Assembly: GCA_947462945.1 (NCBI GenBank)
Contig: CANHTE010000037.1
Location: forward strand, 1 to 8,653
Length of the DNA stretch: 8,653 nt
Origin: Acetobacteraceae bacterium
Lineage (GTDB): Bacteria; Pseudomonadota; Alphaproteobacteria; Acetobacterales; Acetobacteraceae
Direction: 5' to 3'
The notes beneath the pieces were generated by a model that did no database searches, had not been told where the DNA came from, and was given only the letters and a program-made list of their open reading frames with translations. The first letter of the stretch is position 1; each line of letters opens with the position of its first letter. This document shows positions 1 through 5,524 of the stretch, one piece after another. Made by a program: the position numbers and the translations under genes.

Positions 1-113
1 AGCGCCGCGCCCAGCGTTCCGGCCAGCACGCCACGCCGCATCGGCGGGCGGGCCAATGGAGGGGCAGCGCCCGGTGCGGGGCGCGTCAGCCGGACGGTCG
101 GGTCGTCTTCCAT
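1..113 (-). CDS. N-terminal fragment of an unidentified, probably membrane-anchored or exported protein (partial)
   Basis: Only the first 37 codons are in the window; the gene continues past position 1. The ATG at 113 opens a frame starting MEDDPTVRLTRPAPG. A proline/alanine-rich stretch follows, then MRRGVLAGTLGAA, which looks like two arginines leading into a membrane segment or a twin-arginine-like signal. A second in-frame ATG at 41 would begin directly at that segment, so the true start is uncertain. A GGAGG on the minus strand (133-129) lies 15 nt before the ATG at 113, which is rather far for a ribosome site. The gene follows the ompA-like gene in the same direction across a palindromic element. 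I do not recognise the family, and the fragment is too short to assign a function. The acidic DDPTVR start is the only distinctive sequence. Confidence 0.5.
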   Translation of the reverse strand, partial: MEDDPTVRLTRPAPGAAPPLARPPMRRGVLAGTLGAA

Positions 114-117
114 CCCC

Positions 118-227
118 GGCTAGAGCATCCTCCGTTCGCAAGGGCTCACGTCACACGCTCCGACTCATGGTTTTCGAGCATCTTGATCCGCTCAAACGAT
201 TCCGTTTGAACGGATGACGCTCTAGCC
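118..227. repeat. Palindromic intergenic element, about 110 bp, with nested hairpin
   Basis: The outer 20-nt arms at 118-137 and 208-227 are inverted copies matching at 18 of 20 positions, and both end in GGCTAGAGC/GCTCTAGCC. Inside lies a second, tighter hairpin: arms 186-198 and 203-215 pair at 12 of 13 positions around a 4-nt loop. The right arm is shared between the two pairings, so the element could fold in two ways. A third variant of the arm motif (GAGCATC) begins near 176. This looks like a REP- or MITE-like dispersed element. Copy number cannot be seen from one window. It fills nearly the whole gap between two leftward genes and could act as a terminator or mRNA end-stabiliser on the minus strand. 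Confidence 0.7.
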
Positions 228-917
228 ACCGAGATTCACCACCTGGACCCGGCGGTTGCGTGGCTCGTCCCGCTGATCCGCCGTGGGGACCAGCAGCTGG
301 CCCTCCCCGAAGCCGACGGCGATGAGGCGGAAGGGCGCGATGGGGAAGCCGCTCAGCAGGAATTCCCGCACCGCCTCGGCCCGCCGCTGTGAGAGGGCCA
401 TGTTCGAAGCGGCATCGCCCATCGTGTCGGTATGGCCCTCGATGCGGAAGCGGAAGGCGGAGAGCTCGGACGAAGCCAAGGCGCGGCCCAGCGCCGCCAG
501 CCCCGCGACCGCCTGCGGCGACAGCGCATGCGAGCCGGGGGTGAAGTTCACCGTGATGGAGGCCGCCGCCATGCCGGCGGGCGCCGTGGTCCCGGCGGCA
601 ACACGTGGCGGCGGCAAGGGGATCTGGGCCGGCGCCAAGGCCGGAGTGGCGGGTGGCGCTGCCATGGGGGGCGCGGCAGGCATGGGGACCGGCACTGGGC
701 TCGCGGCCGCCGGGGCAGCGGGCACCAGCACCGGCGCCACCGTGCCAGAATCGGCTGCGGGCATGCGGATGCCCCGCATCTGCTGGGTTTGTTCGGGCGT
801 GGGGCTCAGCCGCTCGATCAGGTCCCGCGTCTGGGTGTCCAGATTGCCTTGGGCCATGGCGGCCGTTCCGGCGAGCAGCAGCATGGCGGTGGCGGCCGGC
901 AGAATATGTCGGGTCAC
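222..917 (-). CDS. OmpA-C-domain periplasmic protein with proline-rich linker
   Basis: This 231-residue protein has a Sec signal peptide (residues 1-22, cleavage after AMA). A short conserved-looking segment (about 27-52) follows, then a proline/alanine-rich low-complexity linker (about 53-117) and an OmpA-like peptidoglycan-binding domain (about 120-229). The domain shows GHTD at 161-164, LSQRRAEAV at 175-183 and RNRRVQV near the end. By analogy with OmpA, Asp164 and Arg179 would contact diaminopimelate. There is no beta-barrel and no lipobox cysteine, so it is probably soluble periplasmic and tethered only by binding the cell wall. The start is GTG at 917-915, supported by a strong AAGGGAGGT five bases upstream (GGAGG to GTG). 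No ATG near the signal peptide fits better. The stop codon TAG lies inside the right arm of the palindromic element. It is downstream of the SDR gene in the same direction, so the two may be cotranscribed. Confidence 0.88.
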   Translation of the reverse strand: MTRHILPAATAMLLLAGTAAMAQGNLDTQTRDLIERLSPTPEQTQQMRGIRMPAADSGTVAPVLVPAAPAAASPVPVPMPAAPPMAAPPATPALAPAQIPLPPPRVAAGTTAPAGMAAASITVNFTPGSHALSPQAVAGLAALGRALASSELSAFRFRIEGHTDTMGDAASNMALSQRRAEAVREFLLSGFPIAPFRLIAVGFGEGQLLVPTADQRDEPRNRRVQVVNLGG

Positions 918-930
918 GGGGACCTCCCTT
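918..930 (-). promoter_or_regulatory. Ribosome binding site fixing the GTG start of the ompA-like gene
   Basis: On the minus strand the sequence AAGGGAGGT (930-922) is a near-perfect anti-SD match, followed by CCCC and the GTG at 917. Five bases separate GGAGG from the start codon, which makes GTG the confident start. Confidence 0.75.
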
Positions 931-937
931 GTTGAAC

Positions 938-972
938 GGCGCGATGCACGATCAGGGGCTGTGCACCGCGCC
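938..972 (-). terminator. Intercistronic hairpin between the SDR and ompA-like genes
   Basis: Arms 938-949 and 961-972 pair over 12 bp around an 11-nt loop. The single non-Watson-Crick position becomes a G-U wobble in the minus-strand transcript, the direction in which both flanking genes are read. It begins 6 nt after the SDR stop and ends about 8 nt before the ompA-like ribosome site. There is no U-tract after it, so it may be an attenuator, processing site or 3'-end stabiliser, not a full terminator. The pairing is seen directly; the role is inferred. Confidence 0.45.
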
Positions 973-978
973 CGAAAT

Positions 979-1719
979 TCAGCTCAGCAGCTGCCCGCCA
1001 TCCACCACGATGGTGTGGCCGGTCACCCAGCACGCCAGCGGCGAGGCGAGGAAGAGAACCACATTCGCCACCTCCTCCGGCCGGCCCATGCGGCCGAACA
1101 GGATGGAGGAAAGCGTCTTGTTGTAGAGCGCGGGATTTTCGGTCTTGCGCTTTTCCCAGCTGCCGCCCGGAAACTCGATGGAGCCAGGCGCCACGCCATT
1201 CACGCGAATGCCATCCGGCGCATAGCTCGCTGCCTGGGACTGCGTGTAATTGATCAGCAGCGCCTTGACCGCCGCATAGGCAGGCCCGCGCACCGAAGGC
1301 CCATAGCCGGAAATGGAGGAGAGGTTGACGATATTGCCACCACTCTCCTTCAGCGCCGGCAGGGCTGCGGCCGTGGCGCGGAAGGTGGCGAGCACATCCA
1401 CATTCAGGCTGGCGGCCCAGCCCTCCTCGGTATCGGTCATGCCGAAGCCGCTGGCATTGTTCACCAGCACGTCGCAGCCGCCCAAGGCCGCCACGGCTTC
1501 GGCGATATAGGCCTTCACAGCTGCGCCATCGCCCAGGTCACAGCTGGCGGCGTGGGCTTTCGGGCCAAGCTCGGCCTTGGTGGCGGCCAGCGCCTCAGGC
1601 CCGCGCGCGCAGATCGAGACGGCGGCGCCGGCGGCGGCGAAGCCCAGCGCCACGCTGCGGCCAATGCCCTTGCTGCCACCACAGATGATGACGCGCTTGC
1701 CGGTAAAATCGAAACTCAT
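979..1719 (-). CDS. Short-chain dehydrogenase/reductase (SDR), classical type
   Basis: This 246-residue cytoplasmic NAD(P)-dependent oxidoreductase has the usual length of a classical SDR. The Rossmann nucleotide-binding motif GGSKGIG is at 14-20, and Asp61 in the CDLGD stretch would contact the adenine. NNAS is at 87-90, and the catalytic tetrad is Asn106, Ser135, Tyr148 and Lys152 (YAAVK). The PG motif is at 178-179 and the C-terminal VDGG at 240-242. An arginine (Arg39) after the second strand hints at NADP(H), but this is not decisive. It resembles FabG-like 3-oxoacyl reductases, yet lies away from fatty-acid genes, so the substrate is unknown. Its ATG overlaps the stop of the upstream TMEM43-family gene (ATGA, 1719-1716), implying translational coupling. 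AAGGAAA lies six bases before the ATG. Confidence 0.92.
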   Translation of the reverse strand: MSFDFTGKRVIICGGSKGIGRSVALGFAAAGAAVSICARGPEALAATKAELGPKAHAASCDLGDGAAVKAYIAEAVAALGGCDVLVNNASGFGMTDTEEGWAASLNVDVLATFRATAAALPALKESGGNIVNLSSISGYGPSVRGPAYAAVKALLINYTQSQAASYAPDGIRVNGVAPGSIEFPGGSWEKRKTENPALYNKTLSSILFGRMGRPEEVANVVLFLASPLACWVTGHTIVVDGGQLLS

Positions 1720-2897
1720 GCGGGTTTTCCTTGCCCAGTGGTCGGAGAGGGTGCCGGGCGGGCCCGGCGGAGGCGAGACAGGGCAAAGGCGAGGCCGACG
1801 CCCACGGCAAGGATCGCGATCCCCACCAGCGGCCGATAGAACAGCCAGGCGATGGCGATGGTGGCAGGTGCGAAGATCAGCGTCAGCACCCCCGCCAGCA
1901 GCCCCGTGCCAAAACCCACGATGCTACCGATGAAAGGCACCACATCGGCCAGCACCTTGAGCGGGTTGAAGATGATCAGCCAGCCCAGGAACATGACCAC
2001 CACGCCCACGAGGCGCAGAATCCAGGTCAGCACGGCATTGTCATCCTGCGCCTGCTGGAACATCGCAGCGGCCGGCACGCGGCCTGGCTGGATCATGAAC
2101 AGCCGGTCTCCCGCGCGCGTGGCATAGGGCCCGAAGCCCTCGCCCATTTGCGCGCCGATCACCGAGAGCGCTTCCGGCCGCGCCACATGCCAGGTGATGC
2201 GCAAATCTCCCAGGCGGGGCGTCTCAGGGTTCTGGCCCAGATAGCGCCCACCCTCGGGATTACCGCCGGGGATGGGCAGCGCTTCGGTGGCGGGGATGGC
2301 CTGTGCCTGGCTGGCGGCGATGCGGAACCGGCCCAGCGTCACGCCCTCGGCCTCGAAGGCGCGGCTGGCATGGCGCGGCTGCGGGTTCTGGTGGCCCTCG
2401 GGCTGGCGGAAGCGGCTGGAATCAATCCGGCCCTCCTGCCAGACGCGGCGGTAATTGTAGGTCGTCACCGTTTCCTGGCCGCCGCCCAGGCGGGTGCGGG
2501 TCTCGCTGCTCGTCTGCTCCTGCCATTGATACATCTCGACCTTGCGGATCAGCCGCAGCGTGCCATCGGGCGGCACCACCTCCAGCTCCGTATCGCGGGG
2601 CGTGCGTGACACCCGGACATCCCCCGCCACATGCACGAGGCGGCCTTCCAGCGCGGCATCGATGCGTTCGGGCGTGATGGATTGAATGAGGCCCGCCCCC
2701 TCGCTGAGCGAGCGCGCCGTCTGCACCGCGCGGCCCTCGTTCCAGAACAGCAGAAAGCCCGAAACGGGCAGCAGGATCAGGCCGATGAGAATGCCTGTGA
2801 GGGCCGATCCCAGGCGTTGGAACCAGGATTGCTGGGTGGTTTCCGTGAAACTCCCCCCCGTATCGCCATCCGGCCCCGGGTCATTCCACCCTGACAT
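1716..2897 (-). CDS. TMEM43-family membrane protein
   Basis: This 393-residue protein has one N-terminal membrane helix (about 31-52, ending FWNEGRA) and a large soluble region (about 60-285). A C-terminal cluster of about three helices follows (about 288-310, 318-350 and 353-375). A short Arg/Pro-rich tail completes the protein. This layout, the WNEGRAVQTA segment after helix 1 and the FNPLKVLADVVPFIGS loop are typical of the TMEM43 family. Human TMEM43 (LUMA) is a nuclear-envelope protein; the bacterial role is not established. The ATG at 2897 is chosen because GGGAGGG ends five bases before it and the encoded start MSGWNDPG leads into the first helix. The open frame extends to 3200, but that part overlaps the divergent uup gene and is not coding. 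The stop overlaps the SDR start by the ATGA arrangement, so the two genes are probably coexpressed. Confidence 0.88.
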   Translation of the reverse strand: MSGWNDPGPDGDTGGSFTETTQQSWFQRLGSALTGILIGLILLPVSGFLLFWNEGRAVQTARSLSEGAGLIQSITPERIDAALEGRLVHVAGDVRVSRTPRDTELEVVPPDGTLRLIRKVEMYQWQEQTSSETRTRLGGGQETVTTYNYRRVWQEGRIDSSRFRQPEGHQNPQPRHASRAFEAEGVTLGRFRIAASQAQAIPATEALPIPGGNPEGGRYLGQNPETPRLGDLRITWHVARPEALSVIGAQMGEGFGPYATRAGDRLFMIQPGRVPAAAMFQQAQDDNAVLTWILRLVGVVVMFLGWLIIFNPLKVLADVVPFIGSIVGFGTGLLAGVLTLIFAPATIAIAWLFYRPLVGIAILAVGVGLAFALSRLRRARPAPSPTTGQGKPA

Positions 2898-2988
2898 CCC
2901 GCCCTCCCTGCGCAGCGGCGTAGCAAGGCCCGTTCCCGAAGCTTTGTCCAGCCTTGACCTGGGCGCCAGCCCAGGCCATCGCCCCCGG
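2898..2988. promoter_or_regulatory. Divergent spacer with probable back-to-back promoters and a 7-bp inverted repeat
   Basis: These 91 bp separate the divergent TMEM43-family and uup genes and must hold the start signals of both. On the plus strand TTGACC (2954-2959) is a good -35 candidate, but the hexamer 17 nt further on (2977-2982) is a poor -10. A perfect 7-bp inverted repeat (2958-2964 and 2969-2975, 4-nt centre) overlaps this -35 and could be an operator. On the minus strand a TGGACA-like box is visible without a convincing -10. The promoters are therefore inferred mainly from gene orientation. Confidence 0.4.
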
Positions 2989-4800
2989 ATGGCCGCACCC
3001 CCGCTTCTGCTCCTTGACAGCATTCGTTTCACGCTGGGCAATACGCCCATCCTGGCCGGCGCGGGCCTCTCCGTCTCCCCGGGAGAGCGGCTGGCGCTGG
3101 TGGGGCGCAATGGCAGCGGCAAATCCACCCTGCTGCGCATCGCCGCCGGCGAGTTGGAGGCCGAGGGCGGCACGCGCTTCCTCCAGCCCGGCGCCACCAT
3201 GCGCTATCTGCCGCAGGAGCCCGATCTCTCGGCCCATGCCACGGTGGAGGATTACGTCATGTCGGGCCTCGGCCCCTCGGATGATCCTTATCGCGCCCGC
3301 GCCCTGATGGATGGGCTGGGCCTGACAGGCCAGGAGGGGACCACGCGCCTGTCCGGCGGCGAGGCCCGCCGCGCGGCACTCGCCCGGACGCTGGCGCCCG
3401 AGCCTGATATCGTGCTGCTGGACGAGCCGACCAACCACCTGGACCTGCCCGCGATCGAATGGCTGGAAGGCGCGCTTTCCGCCATGCGCGGCGCCCTGGT
3501 GCTGATCAGCCATGACCGCCGCTTCCTCTCGCGCCTGTCGCGCGCCACGCTTTGGCTGGACCGCGGCACCACACGGCGGCTGGATCGCGGCTTTGGCGAA
3601 TTCGAGGCCTGGCGCGAAGAACAGCTCGAACTGGAGGAGCAGGCGGCGCATAAGCTCGGCCGGCAAATCGTGCGGGAGGAGCATTGGCTGCGGCACGGCG
3701 TCTCGGGCCGGCGCAAGCGCAACATGCGCCGCGTGGGCGAATTGCAGGCGCTGCGCCAGGCCCGGCGGGAGCGCATCAAGCCCACCGGCACGGTGAAGAT
3801 GCAGGCGGCCGAGGCCAGCAGTTCCGGGCAGCTCGTCATCACGGCCGAGGGGGTGGAGAAGGCCTGGGGCGAACAGCCCATTTTGCGCAACTTCTCCACG
3901 CGCATCATCAAGGGGGACCGCATCGGCATTGTCGGCGCCAATGGGGCGGGCAAGACGACGCTGCTGAACATCCTGATCGGCAAGCTGGGTCCCGATGCGG
4001 GCACGGTGAAGCTGGGCAGCAACATCGCCATGGCCGCCCTGGACCAGCTGCGCGCGACCCTCGACCCCAACCGCACGCTGGCCGATACACTGACCGATGG
4101 CAGCGGCGACCAGGTGTGGGTGGCGGGCAAGCCGCGCCATGTGATCGGCTACATGCAGGATTTTCTGTTCATCCCCGAACAGGCACGGACACCCGTGGGC
4201 AAGCTGTCGGGCGGTGAGCGCGGGCGCCTGCTTCTGGCGCGTGCCCTGGCCGCGCCCTCCAACCTGCTGGTGCTGGACGAGCCGACCAATGATCTGGACC
4301 TGGAGACGCTTGATCTGCTGGAGGACATGCTGGCCGAATATGCCGGCACGGTGCTGCTGGTCAGCCATGACCGCGATTTCCTGGACCGCGTCTGCACCGG
4401 CATCATCATGTCCGAGGGGGCGGGCGCCTGGCAGGATTATGCGGGCGGTTATTCCGACATGCTGGCCCAGCGCGGCGATGGCGTGGCGGCACGCAGCAAT
4501 GCGCGCGGCGCGCGTGAGGGCAGCCTTGCGCGCGCCGCGCCCGCCGCCGCCCCCGCTTCGGCCCGCAAGATGAGTTTCAAGGACCAGCACGCCCTGACCA
4601 CCCTGCCCGCCAGCATGGAGAAGCTGCAAAAGGAAATCGGCGTGCTGCAAAACTGGCTCGCCGATCCCGGCCTTTACGCGCGGGACCCCAAGGGCTTCGC
4701 GCAACGCACCGCGGCGCTGGTGGAGCGGGAGGCGGCACTGGCCGCGGCCGAGGAGGAGTGGCTGAGGCTCGAAATGCTGCGGGAGGAGATGGGGGGGTGA
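2989..4800 (+). CDS. uup: ABC-F family ATPase, Uup type
   Basis: This 603-residue soluble protein has two fused ATP-binding cassettes and no membrane segments. Cassette 1 has Walker A GRNGSGKST (39-47), signature LSGGE (121-125), Walker B with LLDEPTNHLD (143-152) and SHDRRF (174-179). Cassette 2 has GANGAGKTT (316-324), LSGGE (406-410), LVLDEPTNDLD (427-437) and SHDRDF (459-464). The charged inter-cassette linker (about 205-270, with EEHWLRHGVSGRRKRNMRRV) fits the ribosome/tRNA-contacting arm of Uup. The C-terminal end (about 535-603) is a coiled coil like the DNA-binding tail of Uup, preceded by an Ala/Arg low-complexity linker (about 495-527). Known Uup proteins are linked to excision of mobile elements, replication intermediates and ribosome rescue. 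The ATG at 2989 gives the usual family N-terminus; the frame is open to 2686 but overlaps the divergent gene. No ribosome site precedes this ATG. Confidence 0.93.
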   Translation: MAAPPLLLLDSIRFTLGNTPILAGAGLSVSPGERLALVGRNGSGKSTLLRIAAGELEAEGGTRFLQPGATMRYLPQEPDLSAHATVEDYVMSGLGPSDDPYRARALMDGLGLTGQEGTTRLSGGEARRAALARTLAPEPDIVLLDEPTNHLDLPAIEWLEGALSAMRGALVLISHDRRFLSRLSRATLWLDRGTTRRLDRGFGEFEAWREEQLELEEQAAHKLGRQIVREEHWLRHGVSGRRKRNMRRVGELQALRQARRERIKPTGTVKMQAAEASSSGQLVITAEGVEKAWGEQPILRNFSTRIIKGDRIGIVGANGAGKTTLLNILIGKLGPDAGTVKLGSNIAMAALDQLRATLDPNRTLADTLTDGSGDQVWVAGKPRHVIGYMQDFLFIPEQARTPVGKLSGGERGRLLLARALAAPSNLLVLDEPTNDLDLETLDLLEDMLAEYAGTVLLVSHDRDFLDRVCTGIIMSEGAGAWQDYAGGYSDMLAQRGDGVAARSNARGAREGSLARAAPAAAPASARKMSFKDQHALTTLPASMEKLQKEIGVLQNWLADPGLYARDPKGFAQRTAALVEREAALAAAEEEWLRLEMLREEMGG

Positions 4801-4840
4801 CGGCACCGGCCGGCTTTGCATGGGGGGCCGGGATCAGGAG

Positions 4841-4908
4841 AGCCGGCGGCCGAGCGTTTGATGACCAGCATGTTCCGCCGCTAGGCTGCGCGTCTTTTCC
4901 TCGTTTTT
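4841..4908 (+). terminator. Possible terminator after uup (imperfect hairpin plus T-rich tail)
   Basis: After the uup stop, AGCC-GGCGG (4841-4849) can pair with CCGCC (4875-4879) and GGCT (4884-4887), with a 4-nt bulge and a long loop. Two T tracts follow (TTTT at 4895-4898 and TTTTT at 4904-4908), unusual in this GC-rich sequence. The hairpin is weak, so the call rests largely on the T-rich tail. The rest of the 243-bp gap (4801-5043) shows no credible gene. Confidence 0.28.
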
Positions 4909-5007
4909 GCAGGTGCCTGCGGGTTGGCCCGCCATGCTGTGGGTCTGCCTGGCAAGTTCTCGTGAGAGCCCCTGGCGGCATTAGACCGGCGTTAAGCTTC
5001 ATCTCGT

Positions 5008-5023
5008 AGAACGGGATCGTTCT
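5008..5023. promoter_or_regulatory. Inverted repeat upstream of the small secreted protein gene
   Basis: AGAACG (5008-5013) and CGTTCT (5018-5023) form a perfect 6-bp inverted repeat around a 4-nt centre. It ends 20 bp before the ATG at 5044 and just before the ribosome site GGAG (5033-5036). The position suits an operator or a 5'-leader hairpin. No regulator is identified, and a 6-bp repeat of this kind can arise by chance. Confidence 0.3.
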
Positions 5024-5043
5024 CATATGGATGGAGCTATCCC

Positions 5044-5403
5044 ATGCGCCGCACCCTCTCCTTCGCCGCTTTGATCTGCCTGGTGGCGGGCCCTGCATCG
5101 GCGTCCAACGGCACCTTGTGCGGCGGCCGGGTTGAGCTTCTTTCGATCAGCCCGCAATGGACTGAGCAAGCTCCGGGCCGTAACGCCATTGGCCTGCGCG
5201 TGGCCGTCGCCAATCGCAGCGGCGAGGCCATTCTTCTGCAACCGCTGCTGATGGCCAATGGCCGCCCGCAGCAGGGCCACCCCATGATGCTCGTCCGCAA
5301 CGGCGAGACCAGCTTCGCCCTGCGCCTCCCGGCTGATCAGCATGTCGGCATGCCGCCCGAAGCGCTGATCCGCAGCCTGGGCGCATCCTGCCGCCTGGGC
5401 TGA
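5044..5403 (+). CDS. Small secreted protein of unknown function
   Basis: This 119-residue protein has a clear Sec signal peptide: MRRT, a hydrophobic core, then PASA before cleavage near residue 20-21. The mature chain is about 99 residues with cysteines at 26 and 116, close to its two ends, which could form a periplasmic disulfide. The sequence NAIGLRVAVANRSGEAILLQPLL followed by a charged turn and ETSFALRLPA suggests alternating beta strands, possibly a small beta-sandwich. There are no recognisable catalytic motifs, membrane helices or lipobox. The start is supported by GGAG seven bases upstream. It stands alone between uup and radA with its own upstream inverted repeat and a strong hairpin after the stop, so it is probably a single-gene unit. 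I do not recognise the family. Confidence 0.72.
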   Translation: MRRTLSFAALICLVAGPASASNGTLCGGRVELLSISPQWTEQAPGRNAIGLRVAVANRSGEAILLQPLLMANGRPQQGHPMMLVRNGETSFALRLPADQHVGMPPEALIRSLGASCRLG

Positions 5404-5406
5404 AAA

Positions 5407-5429
5407 GCGGGGGCCATCGGGGCCCCCGC
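5407..5429 (+). terminator. Perfect 9-bp GC hairpin after the small secreted protein gene
   Basis: GCGGGGGCC (5407-5415) pairs perfectly with GGCCCCCGC (5421-5429) around a 5-nt loop, starting three bases after the stop codon. No T tract follows. Its position and strength fit an intrinsic-like terminator of a GC-rich genome or a 3'-end stabiliser. Confidence 0.65.
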
Positions 5430-5487
5430 CGTGGTGCCGGCAGAGGCGTTTCGGCCTGAACCGGCGGCGTCGCCCTCCGCGCACGAC

Positions 5488-5516
5488 TTGCGCAACGGTC
5501 ATGTTCTTTTTATGTT
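5488..5516 (+). promoter_or_regulatory. Sigma70-like promoter of radA, consistent with a leaderless transcript
   Basis: TTGCGC (5488-5493) and TATGTT (5511-5516) are separated by exactly 17 bp. The -10 matches the consensus at 4 of 6 positions and the -35 keeps the TTG core. Counting from the -10, transcription would begin around 5523-5525, at or beside the A of the radA ATG (5525). No Shine-Dalgarno precedes that ATG. The spacing is seen directly; promoter activity is inferred. Confidence 0.42.
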
Positions 5517-5524
5517 CCGTCGCC

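Noticed and set aside
283..1839. A 518-codon plus-strand open frame across the ompA-like and SDR genes
   Set aside because: Both minus-strand genes have clear domain motifs and ribosome sites; the plus frame is Ala/Gly/Arg-rich without motif.
2686..2988. N-terminal extension of uup by 101 codons
   Set aside because: It overlaps the divergent TMEM43-family gene, and the ABC-F start MAAPPLLLLDSIRF at 2989 fits the family.
3014..3045. A TTGACA hexamer with a downstream AT-containing box inside uup
   Set aside because: It lies in the first codons of a well-conserved ABC-F N-terminus; no gene start follows, so chance is more likely.
2898..3200. N-terminal extension of the TMEM43-family frame by 101 codons
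   Set aside because: The extension is antisense to the first ABC cassette of uup, while ATG 2897 has an ideal ribosome site and gives a normal family start.
2881..4821. A 646-codon minus-strand open frame antisense to uup
   Set aside because: Same compositional shadow; the plus strand encodes all ABC-F motifs in order.
4758..5009. An 83-codon plus-strand frame overlapping the end of uup
   Set aside because: It starts inside uup in another frame, has no ribosome site and no recognisable sequence.
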